From Gordionus sp. m RMFG-2023 (taxonomy: Eukaryota; Nematomorpha; Gordioida; Chordodea; Parachordodidae), in the NCBI RefSeq assembly GCF_954871325.1, contig NC_088776.1, positions 33,838,508 to 33,902,507 on the forward strand: a stretch of DNA of 64,000 nucleotides, written 5' to 3'. How positions within the stretch are numbered: position 1 is the stretch's first letter; each line of letters begins with the position of its first letter. The translations under genes and the position numbers were made by a program. Of the stretch, positions 25,201-34,792 are shown one piece after another. The notes under the pieces were generated by a model that saw only the letters and a program-made list of their open reading frames with translations, was not told where the DNA came from and did no database searches.

Positions 25201-28200
25201 TCTTATCTAGAATCTTCATGGCTGTACCGGCGACAAATACAATAATTTTATAAAGATAACTATCTATTTTAGGTAAGGGTAGAACGTGAATTTTCATCTT
25301 AGAAATATATACGCTCTAATTTACGTGGAAATCTCAAGGATGATATTTTAGAAGATATTATGATTGTGCGATTGAATAAAACATTTTTAAAATATAAATT
25401 ACATTTGTAAATTATGAATATGTATATATTGAAGTATAATAATAAATGAATAAAAATTATCTTATTTTGTGCCATTATTTTTATGTTCCCTGAACCCGGG
25501 TCCTTTTTAAATTTCATTCCTGTACCCAAACCTGGACCCTTATGTTGTCAAAGGGTTCCCATCCCTGATTTTTTAGATCATATACAAAATCAAATGTATG
25601 CAAATTTATTAATTTTCTTTATTGTACATGCAGAAAAATTAATTTGAGACATTATGATTTATATCGATATATTAAAAATATAATTTACAGATATCTTCCA
25701 AATGCATAGATGAGAAAGTACTAAATATATACTTGGCTAACATATTTTATCAAAATAAGGAAAAAAATTTGAATCATCTTTTATCAAAATATAAGTACAT
25801 ATCTGATTCATATCAAAAAATAAAGCAAATTCACCCATAATTCTTTAATGAGCTATATGCTAAATATATAATTCCCAAAAGAAAATGTATAATACTTGAT
25901 ACAAATGCATTAAGAACTAGATCAATTTTTTGATATGGGGTATATTTTATTATAGCTATGAACAATTGGCCAGCCAAATGAGATATTTGTTTCACCATTT
26001 CTAATTCTGAGTCAATCTTGGGTTCAAGTTCCTTCGTGCGTTCTAAATTAAATTCCTGAGGGAGCTCATTCTCATTTTTATTTATGATACCATTATTTTT
26101 ATCATCACGGTTATCAATTAAAGAATCATTTTCTTTGAAATTATTCCTAGAATCACAAACATCGGAAGAGTTATTAAAGGTTTCAGAACTATTGTTTTCT
26201 TGTTCAGTAGTATCAAATTTACATCTTTTGGGATCTGGCTCGTTATCAAATTTTATCACATTGCTCAAATTTCGCTTCACTCCATTTAGTTCAGGATTAT
26301 CATACTCTTTATAGGGGTCTCGCGTTGATCCGTAGAAAAACCATCGCAAAATGAAACTAAGATTCGTTATATCCATTGAATCGAGAAATAATTTATCGAT
26401 TAAATAATAATGCGAATTGGTAGTATCCATGCGGCCAAGAAGGAAATTTAAAGCTAGTTTTGTTTCCATAAGGTAAAGAGATAGGTTGGAATGCGAAGTT
26501 CTTTGATTTTTTTTAAAAAAAGTATGTTTGGTTGTAATAATCTTATATAATAAATTTAATATTATTCATTAATTAAATTAAAACCTATCAAAAGCTAATA
26601 TAAAATATAATGTTTACTTCTTAAATTTCATTAATTATGAGCAAAAAAATGTAAATTTCAAATAATATATTAGCAGGAACAGGAGGTAATTAAAAAAATA
26701 ACAAACAACTAATTTGTCTGACAGTGTCATTCTAATAAAAAAGTCAAAAAATTCAAAAACTAAAAAAATTGATTTGTCAATATTCTTAATTAGGGACATG
26801 CAGGCTTCTACACCCCTCCTGCTAAGTGACTGATAATCCCCCCCCCCAATCACACTATCACTGAAACCCTAAATAATTAATTGACAAACATATATATTTT
26901 TAAAAGAAAATTTTTTTAATTATAATTATATATAACAAAATAAAAAATATAATAATTGAAAAATAATATAAGACGACTCCTAGAAAATTTATTACAAACA
27001 TAACATTTAGATCCATTATATCTTTTATTGTTTTATAATACCATAAGGATTTGTATTTGGTATATTGTTTTCCTTTATATGTGTACAGCCATGCTATGGC
27101 GTCGTGTGCTAAATTATTATCGGAGTTCCTTATTATGTGGGCTAAGAACTGGATCCGGGGTTTTTTTAGAGTGATAGTTATTGGCGTGTGAATTGACTTT
27201 TTCCAAAGATTAGAGTTTGAGATAACTCTAGGATAAAAAATGCCGTTTATTGTACGTAGGCAATTATTAATAAATGATTGTAGAGGCCTTATTTCTGTTT
27301 TACCTCCCAAATATCACCTCCATATATAATACCATAGGAACTATCATCGAGTTAAATATCCTCAATCTAGTATTCTCTAGCTTTCCATATTTTCATATAT
27401 TTATAAAACGCTCCTCTAGCTTTTTGTATTCTCATCCTCATCTCTTCCTTGCAACTTCCTTTATCATCTAAAATTACACCCAATCAAGTACTTTATTTTC
27501 TCCACGATTTTTACTACGTTCTTTCCAACTGTAAGATTTTGGATCGGTAGCGCATTTGGGGAGGGGAAGATAACAGTTTTGTTGAAGTTAATCCCAAGTC
27601 CTACTCTATGGCTCACGGTCTCTATTAGATAGAGTAGACTTTTGGTTTTTTCGATACTCTTGGATATTACCACGATATAGTCCGCATAGGATATTATTCT
27701 ATTTACAAAAAATATTTTCTCATTTGACCCTATATACACTAGATCAGCCGCTCCTAGTACATCTTTTATAATTTTATAGATAATTATATTGAAAAGGAAA
27801 GGTGAGAGGGTGCAACCTTGTTTTACACCTTTTTTTACCCTAAAGAAAGGAGAGATTTTATCATTAATTTTAAAACAAGCAAGTAAATTGGAATAGTGAT
27901 TTTTTAAGATGAGGATTATTTGAGGTTCGATACCGCATTCAGCTAGCGTCACCCAAAGAGCTTCATGGTTAACGTTGTCGAAAGCTCTGCTAAAATCAAT
28001 GAATGTGTAGAAAGAGGATATCATGTATTTATGGCATTTCATTATTATTTTTAAGGATAATATTGGTTCCAATATATTTTTGCTAGGCCTATAAGCGCAA
28101 ATGTATTTAGGAAAAAGAAGGGGCGTCGATTGTACAATTTCGTTTTTTACTACTACCATAAATATTTTGTATACACAGGATGTAAGTGCGACAGCACGAT

Positions 28201-31200
28201 AATCAGTAAATTTTCGTGGGTTTCGGTTTTGGGGAAGCTACATAAGAAGGACATGTTCCATTCTGCCGGGGTGTTACCACTCTCCCATATTTTGTTGAAA
28301 GGGACTAGAAGGAAGGAAGAGGTCGTCCTAAGTGCTATCTTTAAATACTTAGCTGTAATGTTATCAAGCCCCGGAACTTTGTTGCTACGTAATTTTTTTA
28401 TTACATTCATTATTTCATTTACAGAGAAACCAGACTGGGGTGGGTGTAAAACAAGGTTGCACCCTCTCACCTTTCCTTTTTAATATAATTATCTATAAAA
28501 TTATAAAAGATGTACTAGGAGCGGCTGATCTAGTGGATATAGGGTCAAATGAGAAAATATTTTTTGTAAATAGAATAATATCCTATGCGGACTATATCGT
28601 GGTAATATCCAAGAGTATCGAAGAAACCAAAAGTCTACTCTATCTAATAGAGACCGTGAGCCATAGAGTAGGACTTGGGATTAACTTCAACAAAACTGTT
28701 ATCTTCCCCTCCCCAAATGCGCCACCGATCCAAAATCTTACAGTTGGAAAGAACGTAGTAAAAATCGTGGAGAAAATAAAGTACTTGCTTGGGTGTAATT
28801 TTAGATAATAAAGGAAGTTGCAAAGAAGAGATGAGGATGAGAATACAAAAAGCTTGAGGAGCGTTTTATAATATGAAAATATGGAAAGCTAGAGAATACT
28901 AGATTGAGGATATTTAACTCGATGATAGTTCCTATGGTATTATATATGGAGGTGATATTTGGAGGTAAAACAGAAATAAGGCCTCTACAATCATTTATTA
29001 ATAATTGCCTACGTACAATAAACGGCATTTTTTATCCTAGAGTTATCTCAAACTCTAATCTTTGGAAAAAGTCAATTCACACGCCAATAAATATCACTCT
29101 AAAAAAACCCCGGATCCAGTTCTTAGCCCACATAATAAGGAACTCCGATAATAATTTAGCTCACGATGCCATAGCATGGCTGTACACATATAAAGGAAAA
29201 CAATATACCAAATACAAATCCTTATGGTATTATAAAACAATAAAAGATATAATGGATCTAAATGTTAATATGAAACAATTCATTAAACTAAACAACAGTA
29301 AAAGATCCATTAAAAAGCTGTTTCGCATCAAAAAAAGTTACCTCAAATGAAAATGTATTTCAGAATTTCTTGTTCATTATCATTATCTAACGTTTCCTAT
29401 CTCAATATTTATTCAACTCATCATTATCAAATGTTTCCTATCTCAACAATTATTCAAATCCTCTTGGAAGTATTCTTTTGAATTTCCTTACTAAAACCAA
29501 CACTAATATAGTAAAAAAAAAATTTAATTAAAAATGTTCCTCCGCCCACCCTAAAGTAATTAAATTTTTACTGTAGTTCTAGGGTATAGGCTCTTTTTTT
29601 TGCCCCACTCCCTTTTAAATAAGCCTATAGAGGTTTAAGTAACATTTTTTCGAAATGTTACGCCTACAAGTATGTGCGGCTTGCCTACAAACGTGTAGAG
29701 GGCTCCTCATATTTTTACTTTTATACCCAAATTAAATTAGTTCCAATAAGATGGAAATGAGGAAAACCTAGCGTAGCTCTGTTGAACTTTCAACACTAGA
29801 GGGAAAAAGCGCTATATATCACGTAAAGAATAATTTTAATTCTTATTAAATATTCACAATTTGTTTATAATAAAATTTAAAAACGTATTGCAAAAATTAA
29901 TTTATATTTTAAATGTTAAAGTATAAAAACCAGAAAATTTGTAAAATACGAAAAAAAATTTTTTTTATTTATTTTCCCTGACATTTAGAATCTTTGAACC
30001 CTCCACTTTTAAAAAAGACCGGGTTTGGGTTAAAAATACGAGTGTTCTAGTGTCCTGGTTCACATCTTTTTGAATATTAAAAATTATTAATAAATATTTG
30101 AAATTATTCTTAATTAGCTAACTCGTTCCTTTTTAAAATTTTAATAATCCATTTTTGAAAACATGCAAGAATTTAATTTTCAGATCGAATATTCGACTAA
30201 TCAATTCGAAAAATGTTTATTCGTTTTGAATATTTCGATTCTACGAATATAAATAGTACAATTACTAATTCGAAAATACGAACCGAATACAAATAATGTA
30301 AATATTCGTGTCGTATTTTTCTACGTATGCCCACCCCCCAAGGACAAAAAAAGGAACAATAATCTAAAAAAATACTCTCTCCCCCCATCTGAAAATTTTA
30401 CCGAATGATCCTAGTTCTTAACCGCTCCCCCCTTAAAATTTTAGTGGCAATTACCTTCGCCATGCTAAATGTCGTTAAACACCTCCAAATATGTAGTAAA
30501 CAAACTTCCTTACTATAAAGGTTTCCACTAGATATTAAAAAATCGCTTGAATTTTAATAAAGATAAAGCTTATAAAATAAATTCATTATTTACGCATTCT
30601 TGGTAGAAAGATGGTTCTCAATAACATTAAAACGATAAAGAGCTATGTCCATGCATCTAAGACATCTGAATAGTGCATCAATTTTTTCCGTAAAATCGGT
30701 TATGAATTTTACTTTAATAGAGTGTTCGAGTTCTTTAGAGTTTTTGGTCAAAAAATCTTTAACACAATTTATAATTTTGTACATTTCTAATCTGCGTGAA
30801 TAGGCATATAAAATAGTATCTAACTTTTGCAAATAAAAGGATTCTATAGCTAGTATAAGTGTTTTCAAGGGATGTAAAAGTTTGTGGGCTATTTTATTTG
30901 GTAATATGGATTTTGAGAGTGAATATTTTGAATCAATTTTGAGCTTTTCGTGAAGATTAATGATATAAGTCTTTAGAGTGGTCAGCAACTCACAACGGTC
31001 TAAAGTGTCTACGTTAAATATTTCATGGCCACTAGTAGAATAAAATTTTTGGATGGTGATGAGCGCGTTCAGGCATTCCGGAACTAATCCAAGCATCGTA
31101 TCATCATTTTTATGTTGTGTTTGATCAGTCATGATGGTACAAGGTAAAGCTTTCAATATTTCATGGGCATGGCATATATCAAATACACTTTTACTTCTAC

Positions 31201-32011
31201 TAAATAGTAAAGTTCGAAGGATATCATCATTTTGACAATTCAAACTAGATAATAAAGGCGTTATTAGGTAAGTTTCGTAAAAATCTTTTCCAGTCTGGAG
31301 GAAATAATTAATGAAAGGATGATAGCTCATGTATTCAGGGTATAGGACCATTTTATCGTAATTATTTTCGCATAATAATAGTGTTTCCAGAAAGGCAAAA
31401 GTAAATTCTGGCATATCACTATATAAAACTAGAGGTAACAATTTTTGCACCATATTAGGAGTATTTATCGAGGTGTCGGGATGATGTGAGTGATATCTAA
31501 TTAGCATAGCTAGATATGTGCCAATTTGTGCTATATTTATTGTTTTAACCCCTTCTTTTTCGACTTGATTCTTGCGATAATCTAAATACATTGGTAAATG
31601 AATTAAGAGCTTTGCAAAAATATCTGAAAATGATGAGTAATGTTTTGAGTGCACAGTTTCACTATTTGAGATTATTGATTTCTGACTATCAAAATCAATT
31701 TTATTTATATCATTTTTAATCAAATATTTATTATACCCTTCAATAAGAGTGTCTTCTATTTCTTTATAAATTTTTTCCTGGTCTTCATTCAGAATTTGAG
31801 TATTTTTAAAACTTTCAGTGATCTTGTACATGGTAGGAACAGAGTAAAAATACAAAGATTTATCTATATTATTTTTATTTTATAAACAAATAATAATATA
31901 AAATGATGGAAAATTTGGCAATTTACTTAATATTGGAATTCTATTTTCCAAATTTATGGCTTTCATGGATTTTTCTTTTATGTAGCTTTCTCCAAATATT
32001 GCTATATCCAT
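10177..32011 (-). CDS. large multi-exon gene, helical protein of about 1245 residues, family not recognised
   Basis: Eleven blocks on the minus strand, in order 31927-32011, 30594-31863, 25896-26500, 21696-22055, 20871-21178, 18681-18774, 15306-15658, 14467-14687, 14089-14272, 12191-12353 and 10177-10271, join through GT/AG sites with matching phase at every junction. They run from ATG to TAA (3738 bases). The product is Leu/Ile-rich and mostly amphipathic helix, as in HEAT-like scaffold proteins. Residues roughly 530-620 form an Asn/Asp/Ser/Glu-rich linker holding PDPKRCKF, a possible nuclear signal. No signal peptide or clear membrane span is seen. I considered Nup205/Nup188, HUWE1, symplekin and Virilizer, but none matched well from memory. 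The small exon at 18681 and the donor at 20870 are the least certain parts. Upstream exons cannot be excluded. Confidence 0.68.
10272..12190. other. large intron without recognised content
   Basis: Last intron of the large gene. Some GC-richer patches (11085-11170, 11510-11575, 11895-11915) may be element fragments. I could not pair them into termini. Confidence 0.4.
12191..12353 (-). CDS. exon 10 of the large gene
   Basis: Starts after AAATATCAG and reads DLIFATLQYITDHILIAIKQ and TLLSVLSSMERYLEFVNTLL. It ends in phase 1 before GTAATT. The plus-strand ORF across the same bases is its shadow. Confidence 0.76.
13316..13695. mobile_element. hAT MITE, CAGAGACCTTCATG family
   Basis: The left end CAGAGACCTTCATGGGCC pairs with the inverse of the right end, CAGAGACATTTATG. 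The flanking 8 bases (TTATATAT and TTCTAGAT) agree at 6 of 8 positions. GC-rich CCCAGCCC/GGCCTAAGCC blocks lie inside both ends. It sits in an intron of the large gene and has no transposase. Confidence 0.8.
14089..14272 (-). CDS. exon 9 of the large gene
   Basis: Starts after AATAAAAG. It reads SINHFGPFAEPSLFCPDLFS and KYFIDILLASRDKKYAMLLV and ends at AAG|GTAAAA in phase 0. The intron to exon 8 is 194 bases. Confidence 0.76.
14467..14687 (-). CDS. exon 8 of the large gene
   Basis: Starts after GATTCTTTCAAG and reads EKSIHLLAKICDLHSAISLP to IIAQLIKWPFFKTTLIYLGA. It ends in phase 2 before GTTATA. Confidence 0.74.
15306..15658 (-). CDS. exon 7 of the large gene
   Basis: Starts after AAATCAAAG and reads TIINILLLRTASMGEDHKNP. 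It continues through INRSWTDILSRIWNFANEKF and QLMDSLLPDTLPIPLD and ends at TTT|GTAAAA in phase 0. An earlier acceptor at 15668 keeps the same frame. Confidence 0.74.
16098..16355 (+). repeat. left GTCGTTTTT minisatellite arm
   Basis: About eight imperfect units of the type GACTCAGACTTGAAGTTTGG followed by GTCGTTTTTTC. Inverted copies at 17735-18170 can pair with it. Confidence 0.85.
16380..17700. repeat. inverted arrays of a ~117-bp unit
   Basis: The unit core is CATAGGAAAGTGACAATTGTCATAATCG, then a T-rich stretch, GGCAAATGGGTAAAAATAT, and ACATGTTAAATTAAAATTTC. Orientation flips near 16740. Right-hand units differ by short deletions, which suggests array turnover. Confidence 0.85.
17735..18170 (-). 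repeat. right GTCGTTTTT minisatellite arm
   Basis: Inverse of the left arm, with about 14 units and so longer. Two units near 17985-18060 carry a variant with GGGTCGAGGTCG. The long open frames here only reflect a repeat unit free of stop codons. Confidence 0.85.
18681..18774 (-). CDS. candidate exon 6 of the large gene
   Basis: A short block after CTAAAACAG reading KSIEDLGNRKVDKKILENMI then LNMNQNKLHE. It ends in phase 1 before GTGAAA, which fits the acceptor at 15658. The opposite strand is also open here, so this exon is tentative. Confidence 0.42.
19761..19798 (+). repeat. perfect 19-bp tandem duplication
   Basis: CGGTCTAAGCGGGTTTCCT occurs twice back to back with no mismatch. It looks like a recent duplication in an intron. 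Confidence 0.9.
20871..21178 (-). CDS. exon 5 of the large gene
   Basis: Starts after AATTTCCAG and reads VILKLVRALLEKLPGSIHSL onward to NHFGILKYYNINTIYN. The open frame continues to 20700, so the donor (GTAGAA, phase 0) is a choice made to fit the next exon. The start is firm and the end is uncertain. Confidence 0.66.
21696..22055 (-). CDS. exon 4 of the large gene
   Basis: Starts after ACTATCCAG. With the preceding A it reads RSKSIQSFPFLINLVTCVKY and ends at TATA|GTAATA in phase 1. Phase agrees on both sides. Confidence 0.76.
23091..23330 (+). repeat. diverged two-unit direct repeat
   Basis: Two units share ATTTGCACAA at the start and CATTATTTGAGCTGAAACAT / CATTATTTAAGCTGAAACAT in the middle. 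Divergence is high. Confidence 0.5.
24168..25567 (+). mobile_element. hAT transposon, CAGGGATG family, with perfect 8-bp TSD
   Basis: ATTTTTTA flanks both ends (24160-24167 and 25568-25575). The left end is CAGGGATGTGAACCCGAACC and the right end GGTTCCCATCCCTG. CCCGAA/GGACCC repeats lie inside both ends. The copy is shortened to 1.4 kb and holds decayed transposase pieces on the plus strand. A sister copy lies inverted at 57545. Confidence 0.92.
24640..25400 (+). pseudogene. hAT transposase remnant (middle and C-terminal parts)
   Basis: Two overlapping frames give EDDWWQIKDLTSVLVPLKIT and LDLRYQVLLNNEQKQMAKDH. Near 25320 there are traces of NLRGNLKDDILEDIMIVRLN. All of these align with the cleaner sister copy at 57730-58590. 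Frameshifts and stops separate the pieces, so it is not functional. Confidence 0.87.
25896..26500 (-). CDS. exon 3 of the large gene, with acidic linker
   Basis: Starts after AAATCAAAG and completes the GCA codon of exon 2. It reads TSHSNLSLYLMETKLALNFL, then an Asn/Asp/Ser-rich stretch with PDPKRCKF, then HLAGQLFIAIIKYTPYQKID. It ends in phase 1 before GTATTA. Confidence 0.75.
27001..28437 (-). mobile_element. non-LTR retrotransposon (LINE) fragment, minus copy
   Basis: Reverse transcriptase pieces: KKLRSNKVPGLDNITAKYLK, FIDFSRAFDNVNHEALW, KKGVKQGCTLSPFLFNI, and YADYIVVIS where YADD is expected. The loss of the second catalytic Asp means a dead polymerase. The copy is 5'-truncated and stops abruptly at 27001. 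The clade is uncertain, with motifs in the broad CR1/RTEX-like range. It lies in an intron of the large gene, head to head with the copy at 28442. Confidence 0.87.
28442..29350 (+). mobile_element. LINE fragment, plus copy forming an inverted repeat with its neighbour
   Basis: Begins at the GVKQGCTLSP motif and runs through YADYIVVIS to the C-terminal region (KSIHTPINITLKKPRIQFLA). It mirrors 27001-27829 almost base for base over about 825 bp, then continues past the point where the minus copy ends. It carries the same YADY change. Confidence 0.87.
29880..30075 (+). repeat. 3' end fragment of a CAGGGATG-family hAT
   Basis: Resembles the end of the 57545-58905 element: GAACCCTCCACTTTTAAAA, then a GACCGGGTTTGGGTT block, AATACGAGTG and GGTTCACATC. 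No partner end is seen nearby. Confidence 0.55.
30594..31863 (-). CDS. exon 2 of the large gene (423 codons)
   Basis: By far the longest open block in the window. It starts after AATATAG as KSLYFYSVPTMYKITESF and ends ENHLSTKN, with donor GC|GTAAAT in phase 2. It is helical throughout, with motifs such as HSHHPDTSINTPNMVQKLLP and LLHPLKTLILAIESFYLQKL. No known domain is recognised. Confidence 0.82.
31927..32011 (-). CDS. exon 1 of the large gene (probable start)
   Basis: ATG followed by DIAIFGESYIKEKSMKAINL, ending in phase 1 before GTAAAT. The intron to the next exon is only 63 bases. A TTTATAG just upstream could instead make this an internal exon beginning at 32018. Confidence 0.62.
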
Positions 32012-32169
32012 ATTGTGACTATAAAAATGTTAAATGATATATTTTTATAAATTAAAAGAATATTAAATAAAATAATTTTTAGATATCAATAAAAAAAGTT
32101 ATCAGTTATTAGGAATAAAAATTAGAATTCCCTGAAATATTTAAATATATATGAGTATGGAGTTACACT

Positions 32170-32386
32170 TAGTGTTGTTAAACCGGTCAATTTCGCAAAT
32201 TTATTAAAAATGGCTAAATTAAGATTTTAGTCAAAATAATATTGCCCAAGCCTAGATTTTGTTCTTAGATGATGAGAGGTTTGGGCATAGCAAAATTTAG
32301 AAACTTTGGTAATATTATTTTGGCTAAAATCATGATTTAGCAGCTTTTTTTTAAAAAAAGGCTAAACGAGCAATTTAAAAACACTA
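32170..32386. mobile_element. hAT MITE, TAGTGTTGTTAAA family
   Basis: The left end TAGTGTTGTTAAACCG pairs with the inverse of the right end, TAGTGTTTTTAAATTG. The flanks GTTACACT and GTTATATT agree at 6 of 8 bases. The interior is palindromic around TTTTAGTCAAAATAATATT. It lies just upstream of the start of the large gene (ATG at 32011), so it may sit in the promoter. Confidence 0.8.
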
Positions 32387-32399
32387 GTTATATTAATAC

Positions 32400-32900
32400 T
32401 AGGCTTATTCAAAAACGAATCGAATAGTAATGAATAAACCGAATTTTACGAACGTTTTATTCGAATCGAGTTATTAAAATAATTTGAGAGAATAATCGAA
32501 TTTATCATAAATTTAATAATTTGCCATATCTATTGAAAATCTATCAATCTGATAGATGATGTGAATTTGATTAACAAGATATATATCAACTGCTTCTTAA
32601 AGGTTTTTTAATTGAATTATAATAAAAAAAACAATAAGAAAAATTCTTCACCTAAAAAATACATTTTAATGTCGTTAATAACTTGATTGCATCTATATGA
32701 TCAGATTTTTATAATTATTTTTTCTATTTTGAGAATTAGATATCAAAAAAAATTAAAAAATTATATCAATGTATTTATGCATAAATTATTATATAATATA
32801 TTTAAAAAACAAATTATTTGATTAATTTAAATAGAATACAAAAAATAGTAAATGAGATTCACTTAAACGAATAAGCACTCTTCGTATTTAAATAGGACTA
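32400..32900. repeat. candidate hAT-like element with TAG(G/T)C(T/C)TATT ends
   Basis: The left end TAGGCTTATTCAAAAACGAA and the inverse of the right end, TAGTCCTATTTAAATACGAA, agree at about 14 of 20 bases. ATTCGAATCGA motifs lie inside. The flanking 8 bases do not match. Confidence 0.38.
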
Positions 32901-32903
32901 GTT

Positions 32904-32921
32904 TACTTAACTTAATAATAT
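32904..32921 (+). repeat. target site duplication of the RTE element (one side)
   Basis: TACTTAACTTAATAATAT, identical to 36068-36085. It bounds the 3' end of the minus-strand LINE. Confidence 0.9.
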
Positions 32922-32935
32922 TATTTTTTTTCTCT

Positions 32936-34783
32936 TTAGCTTTCACCTTTTCTGGTGGTAAGCTCCTTCAACATCTCTCTCCACTTTATGTTATTCATAC
33001 AATCTCTTTTATCTATTTTATACTTCTTTATATTGGCTCTAACTTTATGGCCCCATTGAAGTTTTGGCCTTCCTCTTTTACGTTTGCCCATCACTTCCAA
33101 ACTTTCAACTTTATTTCCTATGTAGTTCATAGGCCTTCTCATTGTGTGCCCATACCACCTAAGTCTGTTTACCATTAACTTAGTCTTAATGGGCACTACC
33201 TTTAAACTATTTAGTATTCTTGTACTGCGCACCTTATCCTTTCTTGTTACCCCAGCAATCATCCTCAGCATTCTCATCTCCAAAGTTTGTAGACTTCTCT
33301 CGTCTGATTCTTTGGTTGGCCATGTTTCCGAACTAATAGAATAGTTGGTTGTACTATGGAACTGTAGATTTTTCCCTTTAATTTGTGTGGGATTCTTTTG
33401 TCAAATAGCACTCCAGATAAAGATCTCCACTTTAACCACCCTTGATTAATCTTATTCTTTATCTCTTTTTCTATTGTGCCGTTTGTTTGTATAGTGGAGC
33501 CCAAATATTTGCAGCTTTTAATTGCGGATATCTGCCAATCATTTATATCAATACTCTCCGTTTCATCTCCTCCTATCACCATATACTCCGTCTTTTCTCT
33601 ATTTACTTTTAATCCGTGCGTTTCTAGGATATTTATCCAATTCACTAACCTTTCTTTCATTTCATCCTTGGATTCGGCAAGTATCACAGTATCATCTGCA
33701 AATATCATATTCCACGGGACTGTTTGAGGTATAGACTGTGCTAATACATCTATTACTGTAATGAAGAGAAGTGGGCTGAGAGCCGACCCTTGATGAACTC
33801 CTTCGGCTATTGTGAAGCCTGCTGAAGTACCTGTTGTGCTACGGACCATTGTTGTATGTCCCATATACATATCCTGTATTATTCTTATATATTTTTCGGG
33901 CACTTTTTTGTGGCGTAGCGCCCACCAGATAAGTTTTCTTGGGATTCTATCGAAGGCCTTTTCTAGATCGAGAAAGACCATGTGTAGCTTTTTGTTCTTT
34001 TCTCTGTATTTTTCACTCATTTGCCTAATTGCATGGATAGCATCGGTTGTTGATCTTCCAGGCATAAAGCCAAACTGTGTCTCTCCTATTTCGATTATAT
34101 CTCTTAATCTTTTTTCTATTATTTTTTCGTATAGTTTTAGACAGTGTGACATTAGTTTTATGCCCCTGTAATTTTGACAATTGTGTTGATCCCCTTTATT
34201 TTTGAAGATAGGAACTAGATAGCTCTTCCTCCATTTTTGGGGAACCTTTTCATTTCCAAGTATTTTATTGTACAGATTTGTGAGGAGATGTATTCCATCA
34301 TCTCCTAGTGCTTTAAGGCTTTCTATTGGAATATCGTCTGACCCCTAGCTTTGTTGTTTTTCATATGCTTGAGGCATGTGATTATTTCTTGTTCCGTTAT
34401 AGGTTGTACAAGGTTTTGACAAGGGGAGTGTTCATCGAGATGCAATATGTGGGAATTAAAGTTGAGAAGCTCCTGAAAATATTCTTTCCATCTATTCATT
34501 ATTTTTTTTTCCTTTATTATCAATTTCCCATCTTTATTTTTGATTACTTTCGGAGCTCCGTTTATATTCCTAGAGTTCTTTTCTCGCTGTTTGGCTAATC
34601 TGTATATTTTATTTTGCCCTTCTTTGGTATGTAGTTCTTCATACATGTCATCGTATGCCATAGATTTGGCCCTAGCACCTTTGTAGCTGTTCTCTTGGAT
34701 TTTTTGTAACTTGTCTTGTCATCTGGGTTTTGGGATTTGTACCATATTTTATAAAGGGCTTTTTTCTCCTGGTATCTCTTCAT
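32936..34783 (-). pseudogene. RTE reverse transcriptase domain (broken)
   Basis: Contains QFGFMPGRSTTDAIHAIRQM, VFLDLEKAFDRIPRKLIWWA, EGVHQGSALSPLLF, NMIFADDTVILAE (intact FADD box) and the C-terminal RLRWYGHTMRRP and GKRKRGRPKLQW typical of RTE. The longest open part is 33274-34152. Shifts split the N-terminal region (34323-34783) and the C-terminus (near 33280). Confidence 0.92.
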
Positions 34784-34792
34784 TCCACCACC

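Noticed and set aside
26084-26314. 76-codon plus-strand frame with Ser/Leu-rich sequence
   Set aside because: Antisense shadow of the acidic linker in the minus-strand exon 25896-26500.
10177-32011. Assignment of the large gene to Nup205/Nup188, HUWE1, symplekin or Virilizer
   Set aside because: Short stretches looked similar (for example METKLALNFLL or RDKKYAM), but no extended ordered match could be made from memory.
33144-34171. Several plus-strand frames over the RTE element
   Set aside because: They are antisense to the reverse transcriptase, whose motifs are unambiguous on the minus strand.
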